Assembly (NCBI RefSeq): GCF_024599655.1
Contig: NZ_CP102247.1
Span: 3,658,001 to 3,722,000, forward strand
Direction: 5' to 3'
Length of the DNA: 64,000 bases
Source of the DNA: Enterobacter asburiae
Lineage (GTDB): Bacteria; Pseudomonadota; Gammaproteobacteria; Enterobacterales; Enterobacteriaceae
A program made the position numbers and the translations under genes. Of the stretch, positions 53,581 to 61,189 are shown one piece after another. Numbering within the stretch: position 1 is the first letter of the stretch; every line of letters starts with the position of its first letter. The notes below the pieces were generated by a model. The model was not told the DNA's origin. It did not search any database and worked only from the letters and a program-made list of their open reading frames with translations.

Positions 53581-53691
53581 ATGTTTGGTATTTATCGCGG
53601 ACGACGCCTGGCTTTATACATTGTCGCAGCCATTGTTATTGCCACGTTAATTGGATACAGCACTTATATGTTTGTAAAATTATTTGCCTGA
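53581..53691 (+). CDS. Small single-span membrane protein (36 aa)
   Basis: Translation gives MFGIYRGRRLALYIVAA followed by a hydrophobic run to VKLFA: a basic N-terminus (RGRR) and one membrane span of about 20 residues. A strong GAGGGGG ribosome site lies six bases before the ATG. It sits 197 bases from, and divergent to, the P-type ATPase. Small single-span peptides of this size control several transporters, including P-type ATPases (KdpF, MgtR). I do not recognise the family, and the link to the ATPase is inferred from position only. Confidence 0.6.
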   Translation: MFGIYRGRRLALYIVAAIVIATLIGYSTYMFVKLFA

Positions 53692-53862
53692 AACGGACGT
53701 TTATTTACATAACGCGATATTAATATAAATACCGGGTCATATATTGTTGTTTATTCGCAGTAATAATGTCGTTGTCTTATTCAAAAAGGCCAGCGGGGCT
53801 GATATTGCTTTACGTTACAGAATGCCGGACAATGACATTTTTAACTGACGATTAACATTACG

Positions 53863-54111
53863 ATGAAACACCCGTTAGAATCGCTGCTTACGGCGGGGGG
53901 CATTTTATTGCTGGCCCTGATCTCCTGCCTGCTGTTACCCGCGCCTTCGCTGGGCCTGGTGCTGGCGCAGAAGCTGATGACGACCTTTCACATGGTCGAT
54001 CTTAACCAGCTCTACACCATTCTGTTCTGCCTGTGGTTTTTAGCGCTCGGCGCCATCGAATTCTTCATCCTGCGTTTCGTCTGGCGCCGCTGGTTTTCAC
54101 TGGCGTCGTAG
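53863..54111 (+). CDS. ybdJ: Inner-membrane protein YbdJ
   Basis: An 82-residue protein (DUF1158) with two membrane segments (about 8-30 and 48-72) and the closing FVWRRWFSL, the same length as E. coli YbdJ and very similar to it. Function unknown. In E. coli it lies between ybdK and ybdF; here that order is kept with large inserts. The 3' end overlaps the converging esterase gene by 15 bases. Confidence 0.88.
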   Translation: MKHPLESLLTAGGILLLALISCLLLPAPSLGLVLAQKLMTTFHMVDLNQLYTILFCLWFLALGAIEFFILRFVWRRWFSLAS

Positions 54112-55665
54112 GCCGGTGAAATCGCGCATGCCGTGGATCAGCGCTTCACACCAGGCCGCGTAGTCGTGGCCGCTGGATGAGGGATGGAAGCTGACGCGAT
54201 ACCCTTTCTCCCTCAACGCCTGTTCGAAATCCTGCGTGGTGCGATAAATGCCTCCGCCCGGCCCCGTGGTTTCAAACTTTCCGGCCTGCAGCCAGAAGCG
54301 CACCGGATACGGCGGCGACTGCTGATACTGCCGCGTCAGCCAGCCAGGCGCTTCGCCTTTCGGCGCCCACCAGTACGAACCTGAAAGGCTCAGCACGTTA
54401 CCAAACAGGCGCGGATAGCGCAGCGCCACCCACGATGAGGCAATGCCGCCGTAGCTCGACCCCGCCAGCACCGTTTTCTGCCGCTGCGTCGCGATGCCCT
54501 GCCCGCGCAGCCATGGCAGCAGCTCGTGTGCCATAAAGTCGGCGAAGTCCGGGTTCGGCGGCAGCTCGTTGCCGCGTCGGGCGTGATCGAGGCTGTCGAT
54601 AAACACCACGTTAATCGGCGGAAGATGATGGCGGGCAATAAGACCGTCCAGCACGTTAGCGAAATGGTATTCGTCCTGATAAATCTGCCCGTCGAAGAGG
54701 ATGAGCGTCCAGCGTGCAGGCTGCGCGCCGCGCGGTTTATAGATCATCACCTCGCGGGAATTACCGAGGATTTTACTGGAGATGCTCTGGCGGCTTAACG
54801 ATCCGTGGACCAGCGGCTGGGCCGTGGCCTGCGCGGAGCAATAGCGTGCCGGACTGAGATCCAGCAACGAAAAGCGGTTCCAGCGATCCGCCTTCTGTTC
54901 ACCAAAGGTGTTCGGGTTGAGCGGATCGGCCTGGGCGCTCACCAGGATCGCGCGGCGCTGGTCGCGTGAGGAACCCTCGACGATCGGCACATCGGGCGCG
55001 AGCTTGTACTGCATCACCGTGTCGGCGGGCACTATATAGCTTCGAAACCAGACGTCGCTATTGCCCAGGCGAAACAGCGGGTCGTGATCCCCCGCCGGTG
55101 AGCCGAGAATAAAGACGTTATCCCGTGCGCCGCGCCACAGGAAGGTGACGCGCTTATGTTCTGCGTCAACCGGCTCCACCATCGGTGTTCCCTGCCGAAT
55201 CTGCGTCTCCCAGAACGCGTCGGTACGCCCTCCGGCAGCTATCTCTTTTGCCAGCGCCTGAAGCGTCGGGCTTTCAGGCGCCAGCATCTGCACGCGCGGT
55301 AGCGCAGATGTCTCTTTCATCCGCCACTGAAAACGCCAGGGTTTACCCGCTTCACCGCGCAGCATCAGAGTGGTGCCCTGCTTTACCGGCAGAGCAAACA
55401 GCAGCGTGTGTTCGCCATCGGCTGGCCCGCTTTCGATCAGCGTGCGGATATTCCGGTTTTGCCCGTCCAGCAGGCGGGCATCCGTCACGCCATGCAGCGT
55501 GGCCGAGACATAATTTTCAGCAAGCTCTGGCAGCATAAAACAGACTTCACCGCTGGCATCAAACTTCCCCTGGACGTCTCCCTGCCGGGAGGAGTGTTCG
55601 CAGGTTGCCTCAACCGCAGGCAGTACACCTATCCCGAGTAATAATCCGCTCCATACCCTCTTCAT
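54097..55665 (-). CDS. Secreted Fes/IroE-like siderophore esterase
   Basis: A 522-residue enterochelin-esterase-type protein with an N-terminal signal peptide (MKRVWSGLLLGIGVLPAVEA), unlike cytoplasmic Fes. The C-terminal alpha/beta-hydrolase half has the nucleophile in AGSSYGG (near residue 405) and the histidine in SSSGHDYAAW (near 500); an N-terminal Fes-type lid domain with TFLWRG precedes it. Probably cleaves a siderophore in the periplasm. ATG 55665 chosen because it starts the signal peptide. Divergent from a TonB-dependent receptor, with a Fur-like palindrome between them. Confidence 0.85.
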   Translation of the reverse strand: MKRVWSGLLLGIGVLPAVEATCEHSSRQGDVQGKFDASGEVCFMLPELAENYVSATLHGVTDARLLDGQNRNIRTLIESGPADGEHTLLFALPVKQGTTLMLRGEAGKPWRFQWRMKETSALPRVQMLAPESPTLQALAKEIAAGGRTDAFWETQIRQGTPMVEPVDAEHKRVTFLWRGARDNVFILGSPAGDHDPLFRLGNSDVWFRSYIVPADTVMQYKLAPDVPIVEGSSRDQRRAILVSAQADPLNPNTFGEQKADRWNRFSLLDLSPARYCSAQATAQPLVHGSLSRQSISSKILGNSREVMIYKPRGAQPARWTLILFDGQIYQDEYHFANVLDGLIARHHLPPINVVFIDSLDHARRGNELPPNPDFADFMAHELLPWLRGQGIATQRQKTVLAGSSYGGIASSWVALRYPRLFGNVLSLSGSYWWAPKGEAPGWLTRQYQQSPPYPVRFWLQAGKFETTGPGGGIYRTTQDFEQALREKGYRVSFHPSSSGHDYAAWCEALIHGMRDFTGLRRQ

Positions 55666-55704
55666 TACCGCTTGTTCCCTGACGAAATTTGTTATCAACG
55701 CTAA

Positions 55705-55725
55705 TGCAAATGGTAATAATTTGCA
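55705..55725. promoter_or_regulatory. Fur-like palindrome between esterase and receptor genes
   Basis: TGCAAAT-N7-ATTTGCA is a perfect inverted repeat; the inner 19-mer (55706-55724) matches the Fur consensus at about 13 of 19 positions by eye. It lies 40 bases upstream of the esterase start and 63 bases before the receptor start. Iron control of both genes is inferred. Confidence 0.6.
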
Positions 55726-55788
55726 ATATCATCTAACGCGTTTTAACGGTGTATTTATGGCGATAGCAAACAAGGATGAGTAGAAAAA

Positions 55789-57933
55789 ATGTTTAAGAAT
55801 AATAAGATAATGCAGCTGTGGCTGCTGAGTCTGGCGACGACCAGCGTGGCGGCTCAGGCTGAAAATAGAGAAGAAACCATAACGGTGACGCAGAGCGTGA
55901 GTGAAGACCCCACCGCCCCGGTAAAAGGGATTGTGGCAACCCAGACGCTCTCCGCAACCAAGACCCGCGCGGAGATCGTGAAAACGCCGCAGTCGGTATC
56001 GGTGATCACCCGCGATCAGATGAACATGCAGGACGTCACCTCCGTCTCGCAGGCGCTGCGCTACTCGGCGGGCGTGTTTACCGAGTATCGCGGCTCGTCG
56101 AACCGTAACGACGAGGTGTTCGTGCGCGGCTTTAGCTATGTGCCGAAATTCCTCGACGGCCTGAGCTTCGGCGCGACGGCCTCGTCCCAGACGGGCGCGA
56201 TTGACCCGTGGCTGCTGGAGCGCGTGGAGCTGGTGCGTGGCCCGGCGTCGGTCCTGTTTGGTCAGGTCAATCCTGGCGGGTTAATCAGCATGACCAGCAA
56301 ACGGCCGACCGCGGAACCCATCCATAACGTGCAGTTCCGCACCGGCAATAACGATCTGGCCGAAGGCGCGTTTGATTTCGGCGGCAGGCTGAGCGACGAC
56401 GGCCGCGTGCTGTATCGCGTCAACGGTATCGCCCGTACTCAGCATAATCAGGTGGACGATTATAAAGAGACCCGGATGGCGATTGCGCCTGCCATCACCT
56501 GGTACCCGAACGACCAGACCCGCTTTACGCTGCTGACCAGCTACCAGAAGGATCCGGACGCGGGCTACCGCAACTTCCTGCCCGCCTACGGCACGGTCAA
56601 AAGCGTCGACGGAAAATACATCCCGCGCGACTTTAACGTCAGCGATCCGAATTACAATCAGTCCTGGCGCGAGCAGACGACGATCGGCTACGAGCTGGAA
56701 CATCAGTTCGCCGAAGACCTCACCTTCCGCCAGAACGCGCGTTACGCCGCCATCAAACAAAAATACCGTTACCTCGTCTACGCCAGCAGCGCGGCCAACA
56801 GCACGGTATTAACGCGACGCGCGCAGCATGAAGAGCGCACCACCAATGAATTTGGCCTGGATAATCAGCTTGAGTATCTGCTGGGGACCGGCAGCGTCAG
56901 CCACACCCTGCTCGGCGGGATCGACTACAAGACCAGCAAAGATAAGCAGCTGCTGGCACGCGGGAGCGGTTCACAGTATGACCTTGACTGGACGAGCCCG
57001 GTGTACGGCGTGAACGTGGATGAAAGCACCTTCAAAACCGCCTCCGCCGAGCAGCAAAATCTCGACCAGATGGGGCTGTATTTGCAGGATCAGATGAGCT
57101 GGAACAGCTGGGAATGGCTGGTCTCCGGGCGCTACGACTGGAGCGAAGTGCGAACCAACGACTTCACCGACGGCAGCGTTACCCAGCAGAACGACAGCAA
57201 GTTCACCTGGCGAACCGGACTGCTGTACGCGTTTGATTCTGGCCTGTCGCCGTACGTCAGCTACAGCACCTCGTTTGAACCGAACCTGCAAACCAACCGC
57301 GCGCCGGGCGTTGCCCCCTTCAAGCCAACCACCGGGGAGCAGACCGAGATTGGCCTGAAGTATCAGCCGGTCGACAGCACGCTGATGACCCTCGCGCTGT
57401 ACGATTTAACCCAGGACAACGTGGCGACCTATAACAGCGCCGAAGGCTGGTTCGAGAACGCGGGCAAGGTGCGTTCGAAAGGCGTTGAGGCGGAAATCCA
57501 CTCCACGCTGATGGACAACATCAACCTGATTGGCTCGTATACCTACACCGATGCGAAAACCAAAAGCACGACGGTGGCGGGAACAGAAGGCAAAACGCCT
57601 GCGCGCATTCCGGCGCATATGGCATCGGCGTTTGCCAGCTATACCGTTCCGGGCGGCGCGCTGAAGAGTCTGACCGCAGGCGTGGGGATGCGCTACATCG
57701 GCACCAGCTACGGCGATGCGAAGAACACCTTCAAGGTGCCGTCGGTGGATCTGTATGACGCGATGCTGAGCTACGATCTGGGCGAGATGAACCGCAGCCT
57801 GAAGGGGGCGAGCGTGCAGTTCAACGTCAATAACGTGGCGGACACCAAGTATGTGGCGTCGTGCGCAAGCGATACGGCGTGCTTCTACGGGATTGGCCGG
57901 ACGGTGACGGCAACGGTGAATTACCGCTGGTAA
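55789..57933 (+). CDS. TonB-dependent siderophore receptor, FhuA/FoxA-like
   Basis: A 714-residue outer-membrane receptor. Signal peptide about 1-24, TonB box ETITVT at about 29-34, plug with TPQSVSVITRDQMNMQDVTSVSQAL (TIGR-type siderophore receptor pattern), and a barrel ending ATVNYRW with terminal Trp. A Cys pair (CASDTAC) lies near the C-terminus, as in FhuA. Related to hydroxamate-siderophore receptors (ferrichrome, ferrioxamine), but the linked Fes-type esterase instead suggests a catecholate ester. Ligand uncertain. Confidence 0.9.
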   Translation: MFKNNKIMQLWLLSLATTSVAAQAENREETITVTQSVSEDPTAPVKGIVATQTLSATKTRAEIVKTPQSVSVITRDQMNMQDVTSVSQALRYSAGVFTEYRGSSNRNDEVFVRGFSYVPKFLDGLSFGATASSQTGAIDPWLLERVELVRGPASVLFGQVNPGGLISMTSKRPTAEPIHNVQFRTGNNDLAEGAFDFGGRLSDDGRVLYRVNGIARTQHNQVDDYKETRMAIAPAITWYPNDQTRFTLLTSYQKDPDAGYRNFLPAYGTVKSVDGKYIPRDFNVSDPNYNQSWREQTTIGYELEHQFAEDLTFRQNARYAAIKQKYRYLVYASSAANSTVLTRRAQHEERTTNEFGLDNQLEYLLGTGSVSHTLLGGIDYKTSKDKQLLARGSGSQYDLDWTSPVYGVNVDESTFKTASAEQQNLDQMGLYLQDQMSWNSWEWLVSGRYDWSEVRTNDFTDGSVTQQNDSKFTWRTGLLYAFDSGLSPYVSYSTSFEPNLQTNRAPGVAPFKPTTGEQTEIGLKYQPVDSTLMTLALYDLTQDNVATYNSAEGWFENAGKVRSKGVEAEIHSTLMDNINLIGSYTYTDAKTKSTTVAGTEGKTPARIPAHMASAFASYTVPGGALKSLTAGVGMRYIGTSYGDAKNTFKVPSVDLYDAMLSYDLGEMNRSLKGASVQFNVNNVADTKYVASCASDTACFYGIGRTVTATVNYRW

Positions 57934-57940
57934 GCTATCT

Positions 57941-58442
57941 GTAGGCCCGGTAAGCGTAGCGCCACCGGGCAATTTACGGGCACCGTGCCCACAAAAAAAG
58001 CCGGGTGGCGGCTACGCCTTACTCGGCCTACGTCGCACTGTCTGTAGGCACGGTAAGCGCAACGCCACCGGGCTATTTACGGGCATTGTGCCCACAAAAA
58101 AGCCGGGTGGCGGCTACGCCTTACCCGGCCTACGTTCGCACTGTCTGTAGGCCCGGTAAGCGCAGCGCCACCGGGCAATTTACGGGCACCGTGCCGACAA
58201 AAAAGCCGGGTGGCGGCTACGCCTTACCCGGCCTACACGTGACATGTTAATGTGTCTGGCTATGGTTCTCTTTGCGGTACGCTCCCGGCGGCTGGTTGAA
58301 CGTACGGGTGAAGATGCGGGTAAACGTCTGCTGCGAATCAAACCCATAGTCTGTAGGCCCGGTAAGCGCAGCGCCACCGGGCAATTACGGGCACCGTGCC
58401 CACAAAAAAAGCCGGGTGGCGGCTACGCCTTACCCGGCCTAC
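57941..58442. repeat. REP array between the receptor gene and ramA
   Basis: Eight REP halves alternate in two orientations: GTAGGCCCGG...CCACCGGGC at 57941, 58044, 58147 and 58353, and GCCGGGTGGCGGC...GGCCTAC at 58000, 58102, 58205 and 58411. They are joined by a conserved TTACGGGCACCGTGCC(C/G)ACAAAAAA linker. The first three pairs recur at about 103 bases; the fourth is part of the 206-bp duplication. This is a BIME, not a CRISPR array: no unique spacers occur. Confidence 0.9.
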
Positions 58443-58555
58443 ACGCGACATGTTAATGTGTCTGGCTATGGTTCTCTTTGCGGTACGCTCCCGGCGGCTG
58501 GTTGAACGTACGGGTGAAGATGCGGGTAAACGTCTGCTGCGAATCAAACCCGTAG
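58147..58555. repeat. 206-bp tandem duplication of REP pair plus 3' end of ramA
   Basis: Bases 58147-58349 recur at 58353-58555, offset 206, with only a few differences (two compensating one-base indels in the linker, and isolated substitutions). Each unit holds one REP pair and the last 33 codons of ramA including the stop. The left unit's ramA piece (58247-58345) is headless; the right unit's is the real end of ramA. Confidence 0.9.
58247..58345 (-). pseudogene. Headless duplicate of the ramA 3' end
   Basis: Thirty-three codons (GFDSQQTFTRIFTRTFNQ onward, to the stop) identical in protein sequence to the C-terminus of RamA lie 107 bases beyond the ramA stop, in the same orientation. No start or promoter belongs to it. 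It arose by the tandem duplication at 58147-58555. Confidence 0.88.
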
Positions 58556-58794
58556 CGCAGGCAGATGTCGTACACGCGCGCGTCGGATTCACGCAGGTCG
58601 CGCGCCGCCAGCAGCAGCTTGCGTTCACGGATATAGCGCCCCAGGCTCTCCCCTTTGTACTGCATAAACAACCGCTGCAGGTGCCACTTCGAGTAACCCG
58701 CGTGGCGGGCAATCTCTTCTATGCGTAATGGCTGGTGCAGATTGTCGTCGATCCATTCGACGATAGTGTCGATGACTTGAGCGGAAATGGTCAT
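58453..58794 (-). CDS. ramA: AraC/XylS-family multidrug-resistance activator RamA
   Basis: A 113-residue protein consisting only of the AraC DNA-binding domain, equal in length and nearly identical to Enterobacter/Klebsiella/Salmonella RamA. Two helix-turn-helices: RIEEIARHAGYSKWHLQRLF (about 24-43) and VYDICLRYGFDSQQTFTRIF (about 73-92). It activates acrAB, tolC and its own operon via marboxes. ATG 58794 follows GGGGGAGAG; an upstream in-frame ATG at 58839 lies within romA. It follows romA by 32 bases; RamR represses the promoter upstream of romA. Confidence 0.97.
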   Translation of the reverse strand: MTISAQVIDTIVEWIDDNLHQPLRIEEIARHAGYSKWHLQRLFMQYKGESLGRYIRERKLLLAARDLRESDARVYDICLRYGFDSQQTFTRIFTRTFNQPPGAYRKENHSQTH

Positions 58795-58826
58795 GCTGCT
58801 CTCCCCCTCTGCTTCTCGCTTAAACA

Positions 58827-59930
58827 TTATTCCCACCACTCGCGAAATGCCTGAGTGGTATCACTCACCCACACGGGCTCACCCAGTTCCGGCGTCAGCA
58901 GCCGATAATTTTTGTCCTTGCTGGCTTTTGCCAGCTGGATCAGCGGGTCGTTCCACGCATGTTTCGCCAGCACGAAACGCCCGTTGTGCCCCGGCACCAC
59001 GGCTTTGGCGTTGAGATCCGCCGAGGCCTGCGCCGTTTCCTCCGGCAGCATGTGGATGTACTTCCAGTCCTGGTCGTACTGGCCGTTTTCCATAATGGCT
59101 AAATCCACCTCGCCAAACTGCTCGCCGATGGCCTTAAAGTGCGGGCCGTAGCCGGAATCCCCGCTGTAATAAACCTTCTGCTCTGGCGTGACGAACATAA
59201 AGCTGCCCCACAGGGTCCGATCGCGTTTGATGCCGCGCCCGGAGAAGTGACGCGCCGGCAGAACATGCACCGTTAATTCATCGCTGATGCGCACCGACTG
59301 GTTCCAGTCGCGCTCGTCAATAATCTCAGGCTTCATTCCCCAGTAGCGCAGGTGGGATCCCACGCCCAGCGGCGTCACCACGCGCTTCACCTTCGGCAGT
59401 AGCGCCCTGATGGTGGCGTAATCCAGATGATCGTAGTGATCGTGCGAGATAATCAGCAGGTCGATTTCCGGCATGCTTTCAGCGCGCCACGGATACTCGC
59501 CGGCAAAGGCCTTATTGAGGAACGAGAACGGCGCGGCATAGTTGCCGAGCACCGGATCAATCAGGATGCGTTTACCCGCGAGCTGCAGGTACCACGAGGA
59601 GTGGCCCAGCCACACCAGGGTGTCCCGCTCCAGCGGCAGGCTTGCAAGATCGGTTTTCACCAGCGGCAGCGGCTGGGCCGGGCGCGCGTTTTCGGTTTTT
59701 TTGGTCAGAAAATCCCACGTCGCGACCAGCATATTTTTGTCGCCGTTATAACCCGGCGTCGGCAGCGTATTGTGGAATTTTCCCTCGCGATACTGGGGGG
59801 AGGCCTCCACTTCGGTGAGCTGCTCACCCTGCGGTGGCTGGCCGAATCCGGCATTCAGAACAAACGGTAAACTCGCAGCTGAAGCAATAATCATGATTAA
59901 CACCACGCAGATGAAGAGAGGTTTTTTCAT
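58827..59930 (-). CDS. romA: RomA, metallo-beta-lactamase-fold protein
   Basis: A 367-residue metallo-hydrolase. A hydrophobic N-terminus (about 6-28) suggests a membrane anchor; SHDHYDHLD (near residue 165) carries the HxHxDH metal motif and PGHNGRFVLAKH a later ligand. RomA is the conserved partner of ramA in Enterobacter and Klebsiella, where it affects outer-membrane proteins and drug susceptibility and resembles NAPE-PLD-like lipid hydrolases. Transcribed ahead of ramA and divergent from ramR. Confidence 0.95.
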   Translation of the reverse strand: MKKPLFICVVLIMIIASAASLPFVLNAGFGQPPQGEQLTEVEASPQYREGKFHNTLPTPGYNGDKNMLVATWDFLTKKTENARPAQPLPLVKTDLASLPLERDTLVWLGHSSWYLQLAGKRILIDPVLGNYAAPFSFLNKAFAGEYPWRAESMPEIDLLIISHDHYDHLDYATIRALLPKVKRVVTPLGVGSHLRYWGMKPEIIDERDWNQSVRISDELTVHVLPARHFSGRGIKRDRTLWGSFMFVTPEQKVYYSGDSGYGPHFKAIGEQFGEVDLAIMENGQYDQDWKYIHMLPEETAQASADLNAKAVVPGHNGRFVLAKHAWNDPLIQLAKASKDKNYRLLTPELGEPVWVSDTTQAFREWWE

Positions 59931-59984
59931 ATCCAGACCCGAAAACGCGCCCCATCCGATAGTTTGCGCGGGGTAAACTTGATT

Positions 59985-60004
59985 ATGAGTGAGTAAGCAC
60001 TCAT
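59985..60004. promoter_or_regulatory. RamR operator between romA-ramA and ramR
   Basis: ATGAGTG-AGTAAG-CACTCAT is a perfect seven-base inverted repeat with a six-base spacer, matching the known RamR recognition palindrome. It lies 55 bases upstream of the romA start and 117 bases before ramR. Intact operator and intact ramR point to normal, low ramA expression. Confidence 0.88.
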
Positions 60005-60120
60005 TATAGATATGATGATAAAGTCGTCAAGACGTTTTCGATCTTTGACATTCCGCGTTGCAGCGTGTCAAAGCACGTGTTTCAATCAGGTTTTTTACAA
60101 TTGACAGGGGGAAAAATTTA

Positions 60121-60711
60121 GTGGCACGTCCGAAGAGTGAAGATAAAAAACAGGCCTTACTGGAAGCCGCAACGGCGGCATTTGCACAGTCAGGTATCGC
60201 CGCCTCAACGGCGTTAATCGCCCGTAACGCGGGCGTCGCCGAAGGTACCCTGTTTCGCTACTTTCCCACTAAAGACGATCTGCTGAATGCCCTCTACCTG
60301 CACCTGAAGCAGGATCTCTGCCAGGCCATGCTGGCAAACCTCGATCGCACCATCACGCTTCCCAAAGAGCATACCCGCAATATCTGGAACAGCTACGTGG
60401 ACTGGGGTATTCGTAACCCCGTTTCTCATGCGGCTATCCGCCAGATTGGCGTCAGTGAAAAGCTGAGCACCGAAACGGAACTGGCGGTAAAGGAGATGTT
60501 CCCGGAACTCCATGAGCTATGCCGCCGCTCGGTGCGCCCGGTGTTTATGTCAGATGAATTTAAAACGTTTGGCGATGCGCTTTTCTTATCGCTGGCGGAA
60601 ACCACCATGGAGTTTGCCACCCGCGACCCTTCACGCGCCGTCGATTTTAAAGCGCTGGGTTTTGAGGCCATGTGGCGCGGGCTGGCTCAGGAGGATAGCG
60701 ATGGACAGTAA
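60121..60711 (+). CDS. ramR: TetR-family repressor RamR
   Basis: A 196-residue TetR-type repressor, very similar to Salmonella/Klebsiella RamR. Helix-turn-helix about 25-50 (TALIARNAGVAEGTLFRYFPTKDDLL). It represses romA-ramA and its own gene and releases DNA on binding drugs or bile acids. The start is probably GTG at 60121, after AGGGGGAA, giving (V)ARPKSEDKKQ; the frame is open to 60058 without similarity. Full length with no disrupting change seen. Its stop overlaps the ybdF start by 11 bases. Confidence 0.95.
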   Translation: MARPKSEDKKQALLEAATAAFAQSGIAASTALIARNAGVAEGTLFRYFPTKDDLLNALYLHLKQDLCQAMLANLDRTITLPKEHTRNIWNSYVDWGIRNPVSHAAIRQIGVSEKLSTETELAVKEMFPELHELCRRSVRPVFMSDEFKTFGDALFLSLAETTMEFATRDPSRAVDFKALGFEAMWRGLAQEDSDGQ

Positions 60712-61069
60712 ATCCCTGCAGGAGCACGCAATGCGCGTGGCCCTCGAGTTGCCCTTCACCGAGCACTGCTGGCCGTTTGGGCCGGAGTTTGACGTGTTTA
60801 AAGTGGGCGGAAAGATTTTCATGATCGTCGCGGTCGCACACGGACGGCCGCACGTCAGCCTGAAGTCAGACCCGGAGAAATCACTGCTCAATCAGCAGAT
60901 CTATCGCGGGATAGAGCCGGGCTATCACCTGAACAAAAAGCACTGGATTTCCCTTTACGGCACCGACGACGTAACGCCGGAACTGGTGACCGACCTCATC
61001 AATGATTCCTGGAATCTGGTGGTGGATAAGCTGCCGAAAAAAGACCAGAAGTGGATCCGGCCGGTCTGA
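60701..61069 (+). CDS. ybdF: MmcQ/YjbR-family protein YbdF
   Basis: A 122-residue protein of the YjbR/MmcQ family, the same length as E. coli YbdF. Conserved LPFTEHCWPFGPEFDVFKVGGKIF (about 17-40), SLLNQQI and HLNKKHWIS segments. Cytoplasmic; the fold resembles double-wing DNA-binding proteins, function unknown. Starts inside the ramR 3' end, so it is translated from the ramR transcript. Confidence 0.93.
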   Translation: MDSKSLQEHAMRVALELPFTEHCWPFGPEFDVFKVGGKIFMIVAVAHGRPHVSLKSDPEKSLLNQQIYRGIEPGYHLNKKHWISLYGTDDVTPELVTDLINDSWNLVVDKLPKKDQKWIRPV

Positions 61070-61070
61070 T

Positions 61071-61089
61071 TGTTCGTCTGAGACGAACA
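61071..61089. promoter_or_regulatory. 19-bp perfect palindrome upstream of nfsB
   Basis: TGTTCGTCT-G-AGACGAACA has nine-base arms around one base. It directly follows the ybdF stop, 101 bases before the nfsB start. The tight centre rules out a hairpin, so a repressor site is more likely; the protein that binds is not identifiable here. Confidence 0.55.
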
Positions 61090-61189
61090 GAGTAAGCGCT
61101 CGAATTGCACTTATCTTTTGCCGCTTCGCGCGGTAATCTGCTTTCCTTTCGCGCCCGCGAGCGGGCGAATTTCATCACCAGGAGTTGTT

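Noticed and set aside
57941..58442. CRISPR array
   Set aside because: The repeats are inverted REP halves with a constant linker and no unique spacers; no cas gene is nearby.
58338..58712. Open frame of 124 codons over the ramA end and REP array
   Set aside because: It is out of frame with ramA and arises from the duplicated REP/ramA sequence.
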